Positions 35,946 through 45,727 of a DNA stretch of 64,000 bases are shown here, piece by piece. The number at the start of each line of letters is the position of its first letter. Position 1 is the first letter of the stretch. This DNA is from Ignavibacteria bacterium. Its GTDB lineage: Bacteria > Bacteroidota > Ignavibacteria > Tepidaquicellales > Tepidaquicellaceae. The stretch covers positions 1 to 64,000 of the forward strand of contig JADJAH010000037.1 of the NCBI GenBank assembly GCA_016704345.1. The letters run 5' to 3'. The translations under genes were made by a program, and so were the position numbers. The notes beneath the pieces are model-generated. The model searched no databases, had not been told where the DNA came from, and saw only the letters and a list, made by a program, of their open reading frames with translations.

Positions 35946-35997
35946 AGCCTTTACAAAATTATGGAATTCAATGAAAACAATCAATAGCTGATTTAAT

Positions 35998-36030
35998 AAT
36001 TCCTGCCACCTTAAACTGATGGCAGGAATT
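35998..36030 (-). terminator. Hairpin after degQ
   Basis: An 11-bp perfect stem, AATTCCTGCCA (35998-36008) and TGGCAGGAATT (36020-36030), lies just after the degQ stop. On the minus strand it is followed by ATTAAATCAGC with only a weak T tract, so termination may be partial. Confidence 0.6.
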
Positions 36031-36044
36031 GCTTACTTCAACTT

Positions 36045-37541
36045 TTATTTCACTTCTAATGCAACTAATCTTGTTGAGTTGTCTGGAGTTTTAACCTTTA
36101 GAACAACTATATCACCTTTGTTTTTCGATGAGAGAATTGAGCTCAAATCTCCAGTGTTGTTAATCTCTTGTTTATCAGCTTCAACTATTACAAGTCCTGT
36201 CCGTAAACCTCTGTCAAAGCCTTCCGAGTATGTCTTTACATCAACAATCTTTACTCCTCCAGCAACACTAAGTTTGCTCTTTTCATCGGGGGTAAGATCT
36301 GTAGCTGCAAATCCTAATGCTTCAAAACTTTGACTACCGGCAAAACTTTTCTCTTCCTTTGGAACCGTATTCTCAGCGGCCATATCATTGTTTTCTTCTC
36401 TGGGCTTCAAAGTAACATCCAAATTCGAATAGTTTCCATCGCGGAATATTTTCAGTTTGACGCTTTCACCGGGATGTTTTGAACCAATAATCGTCTGCAA
36501 TTCATTGGCAGCATTTACTTCCTTGTCATCTACTGTAAGAATGACATCACCCGATCTAAGTCCTGCGTCAGCTCCTGCTCCATTGGCAATCACATCTTGT
36601 ACAAGAACTCCCTGAGCTTTATCAAGACCAAGTCCCTTTGCTTCCTTTATATCAACATCTTTTATGGTAACACCGATGTAACCTCTGGAGACTTTACCAT
36701 TCTTAATAAGTTCAGATGCAACGTTCTTTGCCATGTTTACAGGTATTGCAAATCCATACCCCTGATAATATCCGTTTGTAGTTTTGATTGCAGAATTAAT
36801 ACCAACGAGTGTACCATTTATATCTACCAGAGCACCTCCACTGTTGCCGGGGTTAATTGCGGCATCAGTTTGAATGAAATTGTTTATTGCATAGCTGTTT
36901 GCACCAATATTTATGTTTCTTCCAATTGCGGAAACAATTCCGGCAGTAACAGTACTGTTGAGGCCAAGTGGATTTCCTATTGCCACTACCCATTGACCAA
37001 CCTGAACGTCATCTGAATTTCCGATAGTTGCTACCGGTAGCTCTTCCGCATCAATCTTGATTACGGCAAGATCCGTATTTGGGTCAGTTCCAATTAGTTT
37101 AGCTGTGTATTCTCTTTTATCCGTAAGTACAACTTTTATCCCTGTTTCTGACGCACCACTGACAACATGGTTATTCGTAATAATGTAACCGTCCTTGCTA
37201 ATTATTATACCCGAACCCGAACCTCTGTTTGGTGAATCATCGGGTGGCATTTGAAAGAAATGCTCGAAGCCTTTTGGAGCATCTTGAGTACCTTCCGACT
37301 TACTTGAAGTTACTTCTATGTAAGCTACTGTGGGTGTTACTGATTTTGCAATCTCGACGAATGCGTCGTTCAGACCTTTTAATTGTGTGTTTGCTTCCTG
37401 TATCGGAGGAGTAGTCTTGAAATCGACTTGGGAACTTGCTACGATCGGCTTAACATTTCCAAAATTTGCGATCAAGAGACCTCCAAAAGAAAGTGCTGCT
37501 ACGAGCAACAATCCAGCAAAGATTACTGATTTTTTTGACAT
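36045..37541 (-). CDS. degQ: DegP/DegQ-type periplasmic serine protease
   Basis: The 498-aa HtrA-family protein degrades misfolded envelope proteins. It has an N-terminal signal/anchor (residues 5-27), a trypsin-like domain with the triad His in ITNNHVVSG, Asp in DPNTDLAVIKI and Ser in NPGNSGGALVD, and two PDZ domains (about 295-385 and 405-498). The start has a clear ribosome site, AAAGGAG, 7 bases upstream, unusual in a genome with few such sites. It lies 48 bases after recO. Confidence 0.95.
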   Translation of the reverse strand: MSKKSVIFAGLLLVAALSFGGLLIANFGNVKPIVASSQVDFKTTPPIQEANTQLKGLNDAFVEIAKSVTPTVAYIEVTSSKSEGTQDAPKGFEHFFQMPPDDSPNRGSGSGIIISKDGYIITNNHVVSGASETGIKVVLTDKREYTAKLIGTDPNTDLAVIKIDAEELPVATIGNSDDVQVGQWVVAIGNPLGLNSTVTAGIVSAIGRNINIGANSYAINNFIQTDAAINPGNSGGALVDINGTLVGINSAIKTTNGYYQGYGFAIPVNMAKNVASELIKNGKVSRGYIGVTIKDVDIKEAKGLGLDKAQGVLVQDVIANGAGADAGLRSGDVILTVDDKEVNAANELQTIIGSKHPGESVKLKIFRDGNYSNLDVTLKPREENNDMAAENTVPKEEKSFAGSQSFEALGFAATDLTPDEKSKLSVAGGVKIVDVKTYSEGFDRGLRTGLVIVEADKQEINNTGDLSSILSSKNKGDIVVLKVKTPDNSTRLVALEVK

Positions 37542-37589
37542 TTATTTCTCCTTTGTTTTTTTGTTTTAATTCAAGCTGTTAAGATTCAT

Positions 37590-38267
37590 TCAGAACTGAT
37601 CAAACACACTTCTGGTTCTATGATAACCGCTAACTACAGAGTTATCCAGAAGAAGTTGTTCATATATCCGGCAAAGCTTATTCAAGTTAATGTCCTTTCT
37701 GATTACATCTTCTTCAGATTCAATCTCATCTCTAATAGAGTTAAGAAAATCCAGGTCTGACTTGTACAGCGTAAATCCTGATCTTGCAAAAAAAGTTTCG
37801 AATCGTACACTGTTTGCTTCAGGAATAATTCCGTGAGTTTCAGCAAAGTGTACAAGAAACTTCAACAATTCAAATTCTGCATTTTTCACAACACTATCAA
37901 TACACTGGAAAAATCCGAAAACTGATTCGAATAGTTCCTTATTGGGTGAGCTTGAAGGCATACTTTTGTTAAGCAATTCCTGAACAATGTACGCTGCTCT
38001 CAGACGTTCAATATCTGATACTATATTCTTGAATACTCTCAGACTATGAATCTGTGATAACAATTGTATCTCTCTGTTATCTTTAAAATAGATCATAGCT
38101 TCATAATAACTGAAACTTCCGGAATTTCCTGACTTAGTATTCTTTCTGGAGCCCTTATGTATTACACTTATTTTACCAAGTTCATTTGTGAATAATGTCA
38201 AAATCTTGCTGGAGTCAGAGTATCTGATAGTCCTGATCACGAATGCGTGTGTTTTGACTAAGGGCAT
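37590..38267 (-). CDS. recO: DNA repair protein RecO
   Basis: The 225-aa protein works with RecF and RecR to load RecA onto SSB-coated single-strand DNA. The N-terminal OB fold is typical: KTHAFVIRTIRYSDSSKILTLFTNELGKISVIHKGSRK (quoted in short as ELGKISVIHKGSRK). The rest is helical. The zinc-finger cysteines found in some RecO proteins are absent. It starts 3 bases after the PfkB kinase gene stop and precedes degQ. Confidence 0.92.
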   Translation of the reverse strand: MPLVKTHAFVIRTIRYSDSSKILTLFTNELGKISVIHKGSRKNTKSGNSGSFSYYEAMIYFKDNREIQLLSQIHSLRVFKNIVSDIERLRAAYIVQELLNKSMPSSSPNKELFESVFGFFQCIDSVVKNAEFELLKFLVHFAETHGIIPEANSVRFETFFARSGFTLYKSDLDFLNSIRDEIESEEDVIRKDINLNKLCRIYEQLLLDNSVVSGYHRTRSVFDQF

Positions 38268-38270
38268 ACG

Positions 38271-39208
38271 TCAGCTTTCATGTATTGTTTCAAATTGAAG
38301 CATTCTCAAAATGAGAAAGACTCTTGAATTCATTGAACCTGCTCGTAATAATACCCTTATTGAGTCTCTTATTCCATCGAGAGAAAACTTTTCAACAGCT
38401 AGTGAAGCCATAGTGCTTCCATAAATAACAGCGAGCTTTAAGTTCATGTCTGAAAGATCGTCCGTCTTTGCAAGCCATCCCATCATTCCGCCTGCAAATG
38501 TATCACCGGCACCGGTAGGATCAAACACTTTTTCCAAAGGATAAGCAGGCGCGGAAAAAATAAACTCGGGCGTAAACAGAAGAGCACCGTGTTCTCCTTT
38601 TTTTATTATAACTATTTCAGGACCCATTTTCATAATTCTGCGAGCAGCAGAAACCAGATTATACTCTCCGGACAATTCTCTGGCTTCACCATCATTAATT
38701 ACAAGCAGGTTCACCAGCTTTAATGTTTCAAGAAGTTCGTCGTAAGCGCCATCTATCCAGAAATTCATAGTGTCGCACATTATTAATTTAGGCTTATTGA
38801 TTTGCCTTACCACTTTTGCTGAAGGCTGGGATGAAGATTTCCAAGACAAACATATTTGCTGTCTTTGAACTTATCCGATATTACAGGATCGAATTTCTCA
38901 AATGCATTTAGCTCTGTCACAAGTGACTCTCTGGTGTTTAGATCAAAATCGTATTTTCCATGCCAGTGAAATGTCTTGTCAGTCTTTGAGATTTCAAGTC
39001 CTGATATATCAATTTTTTTTGATTTCAAAAATTCAATTTCTTCTTGCGGGAAGTCATATCCCACAATTCCTACTAATCTTACCTGATCTGTAAAGTAACT
39101 TGCAGATGTTGAAATGAATGTTGCCGATCCTCCGAGTGTTCTTTCAGCTTTTCCAAACGGTGTTTCAATTGTATCGAGTGCAAGTGAACCGATTACTAAT
39201 AGACTCAT
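38271..39208 (-). CDS. PfkB-family sugar or nucleoside kinase (frameshifted)
   Basis: The intact protein would be about 312 aa. It opens LVIGSLALDTIETPFG with the substrate-binding GGSATFIS, and the C-terminal half has the anion-hole motif DPTGAGDTFAGGMMGW that marks PfkB kinases. Adenosine kinase- and ribokinase-like members share this layout, and the substrate is not clear. The frame breaks at 38814-38817, where four T (A on the coding strand) should be five: LHPSLQQK then continues VVRQINKPKLIMCD. ATG 39208 (MSLLVIG) was preferred to a start 7 codons upstream. First gene of the kinase-recO-degQ run. Confidence 0.88.
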
Positions 39209-39345
39209 CTGATAATTATTTTTTTGCAAAATTACCTATTACACAATGGTTATTCAAGAATTAATGAAGAGCTCATCTGACTTATGATTCAAATATCTAA
39301 TTTGAATCTTTCAGGTGATTGCAATATCTTCAAGAAAAACTATAA

Positions 39346-39693
39346 ATGGCCGACGACAATAAGAAAATGGATCAAAACCCTGCACAGCAAATAAACATAG
39401 AACTTGGTGAAAAAGAAGCAGAAGGAATTTATTCAAACCTTGCAATTATTTCTCATTCACCTGCCGAATTCATAATAGATTTCACCAGGATCTTTCCGGG
39501 AATACCCAAAGCAAAAGTGCATTCAAGAATTGTAATGACTCCGCAACACGCTAAGCTTTTTCTGAATGCAATGAAAGAGAACATTCATAGATACGAGAAT
39601 CAATATGGAGAGATTTCGATCCTGACAGATCAGGGCGGGGGAGCAATGGGATTTCAGATTCCGGTGCCTCCAAAGGATGAAAAGATAAATTGA
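39346..39693 (+). CDS. DUF3467 protein
   Basis: The 115-aa protein matches DUF3467, a small Bacteroidota and archaeal family of unknown function: GIYSNLAIISHSPAEFIIDF, then FPGIPKAKVHSRIVMTPQHAK and FLNAMKENIHRYE. A gas-vesicle-like or T3-like role has been guessed for the family but is unproven. It is a single gene with its own upstream region. Confidence 0.85.
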   Translation: MADDNKKMDQNPAQQINIELGEKEAEGIYSNLAIISHSPAEFIIDFTRIFPGIPKAKVHSRIVMTPQHAKLFLNAMKENIHRYENQYGEISILTDQGGGAMGFQIPVPPKDEKIN

Positions 39694-39696
39694 AAT

Positions 39697-40809
39697 TCAG
39701 TTCTTTAAGTTCATTCTGAGAAAATTAGTAACACCTATCAGAAAAAAAATAATATTCGCGATCCATGCTGTAAGCATAGGATCTATGTCGCCGTTGTATC
39801 CGAATGTCTGTGATATCTTTATGAATCCTAGATAGATGAATGTTACTAAAATGCTGATACCGAATTGCAAAGCAGCACTTCCTTTTCTTTGATTCAGGCT
39901 AAGCGAAACTCCAAAAATTATTACGACAATATTTGCGAACGGAAATGACAGTTTGGAATAATAGTCAACCTCAGCACGTGTCACATCCTGGCCGCTGTTT
40001 CTCATTTCATCAATGAAAGTACGGAGTTCGGTCAATATAAGTTCATCGGGTTTCTTTTGTTTTATGTTGATGCGGTCCGGAGTAATAAAGATATTTCCGG
40101 ATTGGCCTATTTGATCTTCATGCAAAGAATCAGCAAATGTATAACCGGTCAACCCGGAAGAGTCAAAGGATCTTACAGAAACATTTGTAAATAACCATTG
40201 CATTCTTGTGCTATCCCAAAAGATATTTCTTGCATCATACCTCTGCTTCAAATCGGAAATTTCTTTGTTCTCAAATATCTGAAGGGATACTGATTCTCCG
40301 GATTTGCTGAGCTCGTTATATGTGCTGATAGTCAAGATCTGATTGTCTGAATCTTGAATGCTGAGATTCTGCAAAACTCCGGGAGTCTTATTCTTGCCTA
40401 TTTGTTCTCTTTCAATTTGGAGTTTTGCTGCGTTAGAATAGGGGACAACCCAGCCGTTGAAATAGATTGAAGCAAGTGTGATAACAGCGCCGAAAAGAAG
40501 AAGGGGTAAAGAATACCTGTATATACTCACACCGGCGGAATTTACAGCAGTCATTTCTGATAGAGATATAAACCTGCTTGTTGTGAAAAGTGTAGCAAGC
40601 AAAATACTGACAGGAGTAATAAGTTTTATGATCTCAGGTATGAAATAGATGTAATATTGAACTATTAAACCGGTGCTAAGTTTCTTATCGATGAATTTAT
40701 CTATATTCTCAAAAAGGTCAACGAGTATAAACAGCAAAATGAAACACAAGAGACCGAATAAGAAATTCTTCAGGAAAGAAAGCAGAGTGTATTTGTCAAT
40801 TAATTTCAC
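39697..40809 (-). CDS. lptG: LptF/LptG-family lipopolysaccharide export permease
   Basis: The 370-aa protein has three membrane segments near each end, and a periplasmic beta-jellyroll (about 130-270) between, the YjgP/YjgQ layout. It opens KLIDKYTLLSFLKNFLFG and has SILLATLFTTSRFISLSEMTAV (partly quoted), a conserved cytoplasmic coupling region. It moves lipopolysaccharide from the inner membrane with LptB2. The start is GTG 40809, only 2 bases from the ATG of the divergent gene at 40812. LptG is a better fit than LptF but not certain. Confidence 0.88.
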   Translation of the reverse strand: MKLIDKYTLLSFLKNFLFGLLCFILLFILVDLFENIDKFIDKKLSTGLIVQYYIYFIPEIIKLITPVSILLATLFTTSRFISLSEMTAVNSAGVSIYRYSLPLLLFGAVITLASIYFNGWVVPYSNAAKLQIEREQIGKNKTPGVLQNLSIQDSDNQILTISTYNELSKSGESVSLQIFENKEISDLKQRYDARNIFWDSTRMQWLFTNVSVRSFDSSGLTGYTFADSLHEDQIGQSGNIFITPDRINIKQKKPDELILTELRTFIDEMRNSGQDVTRAEVDYYSKLSFPFANIVVIIFGVSLSLNQRKGSAALQFGISILVTFIYLGFIKISQTFGYNGDIDPMLTAWIANIIFFLIGVTNFLRMNLKN

Positions 40810-40811
40810 AA

Positions 40812-41420
40812 ATGAATTTTAAACATAATACAGCCGAGATTAAAGGTATTTCACGGCTGGCAAGCGCAATTGCATCTGACGATCTGATAAAAGTGAGGCA
40901 TGAAATTGAGAATTGCATTACAACCGTAAATCTCGAAATGATTTATGAAGCAATTCTCCAATCATATCTCTTTTGTGGATTTCCCGCTGTCATTGAAACA
41001 CTCAGAATCTTCAATGAACTTTCGGGCGGCTACTTTAAGGAAAAGGAAAAGTTTGATCCCGATAACTTTGAGGCTCGCGGAATTAAGAATTGCAGATCTA
41101 TATATAAGTCAAACTTTGATAAGCTGATTTCAAATATGGAGAGATTCAGTCCGGACATAAAGCAATGGATGATCATCGAAGGATATGGAAAAGTAATGGG
41201 CAGGAGCGGATTAAATTTATTGGAGCGTGAGTTTGTGAATGTTGCCGTCCTTTCCACAAGATATTATGAAAATCAGTTATACTCACATTTGAAAGGCTGC
41301 ATTAACAACGGTGCCGGAAAGGAAGAGATTGAGGAAGTGTTGTATAGCCTTAAGGGCATTGCGAAAGCAAGGAATATTGAACAGGCATGTGAATTACTTC
41401 ATTCATTCAAACCCAAATAA
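40812..41420 (+). CDS. Carboxymuconolactone decarboxylase-family (AhpD-like) protein
   Basis: The 202-aa helical protein resembles the CMD/AhpD fold: IYEAILQSYLFCGFPAVIETLRI (partly quoted) and, in a second copy, LLEREFVNVAVLST and LKGCINNGAGKEEIEEVL. It lacks the CxxC redox pair of AhpD, so peroxidase-partner activity is unlikely. It is divergent from lptG by 2 bases, with each promoter necessarily inside or beyond the other gene. Confidence 0.8.
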   Translation: MNFKHNTAEIKGISRLASAIASDDLIKVRHEIENCITTVNLEMIYEAILQSYLFCGFPAVIETLRIFNELSGGYFKEKEKFDPDNFEARGIKNCRSIYKSNFDKLISNMERFSPDIKQWMIIEGYGKVMGRSGLNLLEREFVNVAVLSTRYYENQLYSHLKGCINNGAGKEEIEEVLYSLKGIAKARNIEQACELLHSFKPK

Positions 41421-41622
41421 GTGTTGTATAATATATATTATGTAAAGTTGAAGATGTGCGGGCTTTCATTATAGGACTTTGCAGATGCTTGACGATTCCC
41501 TTTTCATATATCTGTTATAGTTCATCACCCATTGTTCTTTTGAAATATTATGTTCCTTCATCGAAAAAAATCATGCAATTAATTCATTTCATTTCGTTAT
41601 ATGAATAATTAAATTGCCCACA

Positions 41623-41922
41623 ATGGAAATTAATTATTATCTCATCGTAAGCGCGCTATTGTTCACAATAGGCGTAGCAGGAGTTCTAATCAGAAGAAAC
41701 GCCATCATTATTTTCATGTGTATCGAATTGATGCTGAATGCAATAAATCTGTCACTTGTTGCATTTTCATCTTACTTAGGAAATGTGAATGGTCAGATAT
41801 TTGTGTTCATCGTTATGACCGTTGCTGCGGCTGAAGCAGCAGTGGGGCTGGCAATTGTGATAGCCCTTTTCCGCAATAAAGAAACGGTAAATATCAACGA
41901 TATAAATATTCTTAAATGGTAA
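41623..41922 (+). CDS. nuoK: NADH-quinone oxidoreductase subunit K
   Basis: The 99-aa protein has the three transmembrane helices of NuoK, with the conserved glutamates in FMCIELMLNAINL and VAAAEAAVGLAIV, both part of the proton path of complex I. ATG 41623 gives the usual MEINYYL opening; TTG 41614 adds three unneeded residues. It lies 20 bases before nuoL. The 202 bases upstream hold no nuoJ, so this is only a fragment of a nuo operon. Confidence 0.95.
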   Translation: MEINYYLIVSALLFTIGVAGVLIRRNAIIIFMCIELMLNAINLSLVAFSSYLGNVNGQIFVFIVMTVAAAEAAVGLAIVIALFRNKETVNINDINILKW

Positions 41923-41942
41923 TCTGAAACCAAAACGTCCGC

Positions 41943-43849
41943 ATGGAAAGCTATATTTATCTACTGACACTGCTTCCGTTAATCGGGTTTTTGATAAATG
42001 GAATAGTTGGAAAAAATTGGAAATGAAAAGCTGATCGGTACGATTTCTTGTCTCGCAGTTTTTGTTCCTTTTGTGATTGCCGTTTCCACTATACTGGAGC
42101 TGATTTCAATGCCTCCTGATTCAAGGTCAATTTTTATTAAGTACTATGAATGGATAACCGCCGGGAGTTTTACTGCATCTGTATCCTACCTGGTTGATCC
42201 CCTTTCCATCACAATGGTTCTTATCGTGACAGGTGTTGGAACATTGATTCATATCTATTCTATCGGCTATATGCACGGTGATCCGGGCTTTGCGAAATTC
42301 TTTGCGTATCTCAATCTGTTTATTTTCGCAATGCTTAACCTTGTATTGGCGGATAATTTTCTTCTAATATTTTTGGGCTGGGAAGGTGTGGGACTCTGTT
42401 CATATTTTCTTATCGGCTTTTGGTATCAGCAGAAATTTACAGGAGATGCGGCAAAGAAGGCATTCATTGTAAACAGAATCGGTGACTTTGGTTTTATGAC
42501 AGCAATGTTCTTCATCTTCACATATTTCAGCACTCTTGATGTTTCTGTATTTAACCAGAAATTAGCTGCTTATTCCGTAGGCGATCCTCTTCTGCTTACA
42601 ATTGCTTTGTTATTGTTCCTTGGTGCAACCGGCAAATCTGCTCAAATACCTTTGTTTGTATGGCTTCCGGATGCAATGGCAGGTCCAACACCTGTGTCTG
42701 CGCTTATTCATGCGGCTACTATGGTTACCGCAGGAATATATCTTGTTGCAAGAACATCTTTGCTGTACGCGCTTTCACCTTTTGCAATGACAGTCGTCTT
42801 CGCAACCGGAATGCTTACCGCTATTGTCGCCGCAGTTATAGCATTAAGGCAGAATGACATCAAAAAGGTTCTGGCATATTCAACTGTTTCACAGCTTGGA
42901 TTTATGTTCATGGCTCTTGGTACAGGAACATTCTGGCTGGCAATATTCCACCTTATGACGCATGCATTTTTCAAAGGGTTGCTCTTCTTGGGCAGCGGTT
43001 CGGTAATACATGGAATGCATGAGGAACAGGATATCAGAAACATGGGCGGACTCAAGAGTAAGATGAAAATTACTTTCATCACATTCATGATCGGAACATT
43101 GGCAATTGCAGGTATTCCTCCTCTCAGGTTTCTTCAGTAAGGATGAGATTCTTTATGCCAATTATATTTTTGCCGGCTTCCCCCATATTTACTTTCACTA
43201 ATTACCGCAGGGATGACAGCTTATTATATGTTCAGGCTAGTTGCATTGACATTCTATGGGAAACCACGCTATGATCAATCACATGTACATCCGCATGAAT
43301 CCTGCTACTATGACCATACCATTGATTATACTTGCAATCCTATCTGCATTTGGCGGACTCCTTGGATTACCTCATTTTACGGGCTTTCACAATATAATGA
43401 AAGACTGGCATGAGCCTGTTTTTGCAAAAGCAATGAATGTCATTTATTCTTACAGGCCGGAAGAGGCACATTTGCTTTCAGTTGAGCTTGTTCTTATTTT
43501 AGTCTCTGTCGCAGTTGCATTGACTGGAATTATCATTGCCTTCAAAAGATTTGCAAACATCGAAAAGATTCCTGCTTCAACACCCGTCTCAACTTTGCTT
43601 GAGAACAAGCTCTATGTTGACGAAGCGTATGACAAAGTTATAATTGAACCAATACAAAAAACTTCGGAAGGCTTCTTATGGAAAATATTTGACATGAAGA
43701 TTATCGACGGTGCAGTTAATGGAATTGCAAGATATATTTCAAATATTGGATTTGACTGGAGAAGGCTTCAAACCGGGATTATTCAGGACTATACAACTGT
43801 TTCGGTTGCCGGGGTAATTGTAATTCTGCTTTACCTGCTATTCGTCTAA
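41943..43849 (+). CDS. nuoL: NADH-quinone oxidoreductase subunit L (four frameshifts)
   Basis: NuoL is the terminal antiporter-like subunit of complex I. The correct start, MESYIYLLTLLPLIG at 41943, is in a different frame from the main body. An extra A in the six-A run 42011-42016 separates them. The body has GVGTLIHIYSIGYM, LGWEGVGLCSYFLIGFW and LPDAMAGPTPVSALIHAATMV. It breaks again at 43121-43126 (IAGIPPL should continue SGFFSKDEIL), near 43193-43200 (HIYFH, then LITAGMTAYYMFR) and at 43301-43303 (HPHES, then PATMTIPL). All pieces lie in order to the stop at 43849. Length, about 635 codons, is normal. A terminator follows and no nuoM or nuoN is next to it. Confidence 0.92.
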
Positions 43850-43874
43850 AAATATTTTTGCAGATTTTATAAAG

Positions 43875-43905
43875 AGGCGTCCGGAGAATATCCGAACGCC
43901 TTTAT
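43875..43905. terminator. Bidirectional terminator between nuoL and cytochrome c gene
   Basis: AGGCGTCCGGA (43875-43885) and TCCGAACGCCT (43891-43901) pair with one mismatch. A T-rich tract follows on both strands (TTTATAATTTTA on plus, CTTTATAAAATC on minus), suiting two convergent genes. Confidence 0.8.
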
Positions 43906-43909
43906 AATT

Positions 43910-44716
43910 TTATTTTCCATTCTTCTTCAAAATATATGCGGTAATATCCGCAACATCCTGATTAGACAAAACACCTTCATTAAAGAATGGCATTGCACCA
44001 TCTCCGAAGCGTACGTTATATGTAATGGATTTTACATTTCCTTCAAACTCATCAAAGAGATCCGGAACCTTCTTCACAGTTTTGTTTGCACCATGACAAA
44101 GTCCGCATGCTTCCTCAAATTTTTTCTCACCATTTGCTGCATCACCTGTTAGAGCCATTATCTTCTTCTGTGCTTCTTTAAGCTTGGCCTTATCATTCTG
44201 AGGCAGAGATATTGTCTCATACTTTATTTCATCAACAGGATTTGGATTTGGCAAGCTGGAATAATATTTATTAAGACTTTCGATCTGTTCAGGCGTCATA
44301 GGTGTTTTCATTTTCATATATGATTCCCAGCAAACGCTTGCTCCGCTTGCATTAGAAGCAACTTCGGCTCCGGAAAACTTTCCATGAAACACAGACTTTC
44401 TCTTGTCAGCTCCCTGAACATTGGAGAAATACTTTGTGAGTGTATTCTTCAGATTCGTTCCGTCTCCATGGCAATCGGCACATGCAATATTGTTCTCCTT
44501 AGATTTTGCATAGAAGAATTCTTTACCTGGACTGGTTTGAGTTGTTGACGTATTTTCCTTAACGGGTTCTTTGGTTTCAGTTTTTCCTTTACCTTCACCG
44601 GTCTTAGCAGAATTGTCTTCTGTCTTATTTCCACATGACGTAATAATTGAAAGCATTGAAATGAAGCAAATCAGGAGAATTGCACTTCTTAGGTCATTCA
44701 CTTTTTGATTTAGCAT
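43910..44716 (-). CDS. Di-haem cytochrome c lipoprotein
   Basis: From ATG 44716 the 268-aa protein has a lipoprotein signal (lipobox ITSC at about residues 25-28), a Lys/Glu/Thr-rich linker and two c-type haem sites, CADCH (about 80) and CGLCH (about 203). The second domain (ALTGDAANGEKKFEEACGLCHGA and GAMPFFNEGVLSNQDVADITAYI, partly quoted) is a typical class I cytochrome c. The first is less standard and has a nearby lone Cys (GASVCWESY). It is probably an electron carrier held at the membrane. The 32 residues upstream of 44716 in the same frame lack family likeness. Confidence 0.85.
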   Translation of the reverse strand: MLNQKVNDLRSAILLICFISMLSIITSCGNKTEDNSAKTGEGKGKTETKEPVKENTSTTQTSPGKEFFYAKSKENNIACADCHGDGTNLKNTLTKYFSNVQGADKRKSVFHGKFSGAEVASNASGASVCWESYMKMKTPMTPEQIESLNKYYSSLPNPNPVDEIKYETISLPQNDKAKLKEAQKKIMALTGDAANGEKKFEEACGLCHGANKTVKKVPDLFDEFEGNVKSITYNVRFGDGAMPFFNEGVLSNQDVADITAYILKKNGK

Positions 44717-44815
44717 GAAGTTGTATTTAATTAATGTTATGTACAAAATCGTATTTGTAGAATTTTGTTTCAATCTTTTAATAAGCAATTCGTAGAATTC
44801 AAATGAACTCAATTG

Positions 44816-45721
44816 TTACAGATTGCTATGAAGCATCTTCTTATTGGACTTTGGTTTCTTAGGTGCCGTTGGTTCATAGAAGGGGTTGAAATTAATCCCA
44901 ATGTAAGCAGTCCCCCAATTGATCTTCTTTTGCTTAGATTCAAAATAGTTGTAGCCCTCCCCTATTGGATAGTAAATGTTCGAAATGTATCTGCCATTTG
45001 CATCATTGAGAGAAGCATCATTACTTCCCCATTCAATGTATCCGTCACGTTGGATATCCTGAAGTATCAAATTACCAAGATCATATTTTGCACCTAAGAC
45101 AACTCCCATTTGATCACTTATCATGACCTCAATTCCTGCATTGAAATTTACTCCCATTCTGAAACTGTTGAGATTAGTGCTTATAGAATCATTGAACCCT
45201 GATCTGCGGCTTACTTCGGCGCTGAAAAAATTGAAGTTGAAGCTGGCATTAAAGAATGGAGAAATCAGATTAGTAAATGATGTCGGGGCAACTTCAAGTC
45301 CTATTCCCAAACCGAAATTACTAAAACTGTAATCATACTCGATGGGTCTCTGCTGATAAGTATTGTTGACAAACCTTACAAGAGTTGTTCCTGACCTCAA
45401 TGCCTGAAAACTATTGAAGCCGCTGAATGAAGCCGTAAAGACAGCCCTGGTTATTGCATACTTGTCAAAATTTACCTTAGCGCTTCCCGAAAACATAATT
45501 CCCGGCTGTGCTCCAAAATGATCGGCAAACAAACTTGAGTCAATAAAGACATATCCGAGGGTATCATAGCTAACATAGTCATCGGCCTTAAGTTCATCAT
45601 AGGGAAAAGTAATACCAAAGGCGCCTTGAAAAACAATTTTGCCTGCCTGAGGGTAAGATCTTTCGCATAGCGTAATCAGCAGAAACAAAATCGGCAATAC
45701 AAACCTTATCTGTGATTTCAT
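44816..45721 (-). CDS. Predicted outer-membrane beta-barrel protein
   Basis: The 301-aa protein has a signal peptide (residues 1-25, ending SYPQA) and many alternating hydrophobic strands rich in Gly, Asn and aromatic residues (for example YDYSFSNFGLGIGLEV and FFNASFNFNFFSAEV). The end is basic (PKKPKSNKK). I recognise no specific family. It lies 6 bases after rsmE and 99 bases before the cytochrome gene on the same strand. Confidence 0.65.
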   Translation of the reverse strand: MKSQIRFVLPILFLLITLCERSYPQAGKIVFQGAFGITFPYDELKADDYVSYDTLGYVFIDSSLFADHFGAQPGIMFSGSAKVNFDKYAITRAVFTASFSGFNSFQALRSGTTLVRFVNNTYQQRPIEYDYSFSNFGLGIGLEVAPTSFTNLISPFFNASFNFNFFSAEVSRRSGFNDSISTNLNSFRMGVNFNAGIEVMISDQMGVVLGAKYDLGNLILQDIQRDGYIEWGSNDASLNDANGRYISNIYYPIGEGYNYFESKQKKINWGTAYIGINFNPFYEPTAPKKPKSNKKMLHSNL

Positions 45722-45727
45722 AATCAG

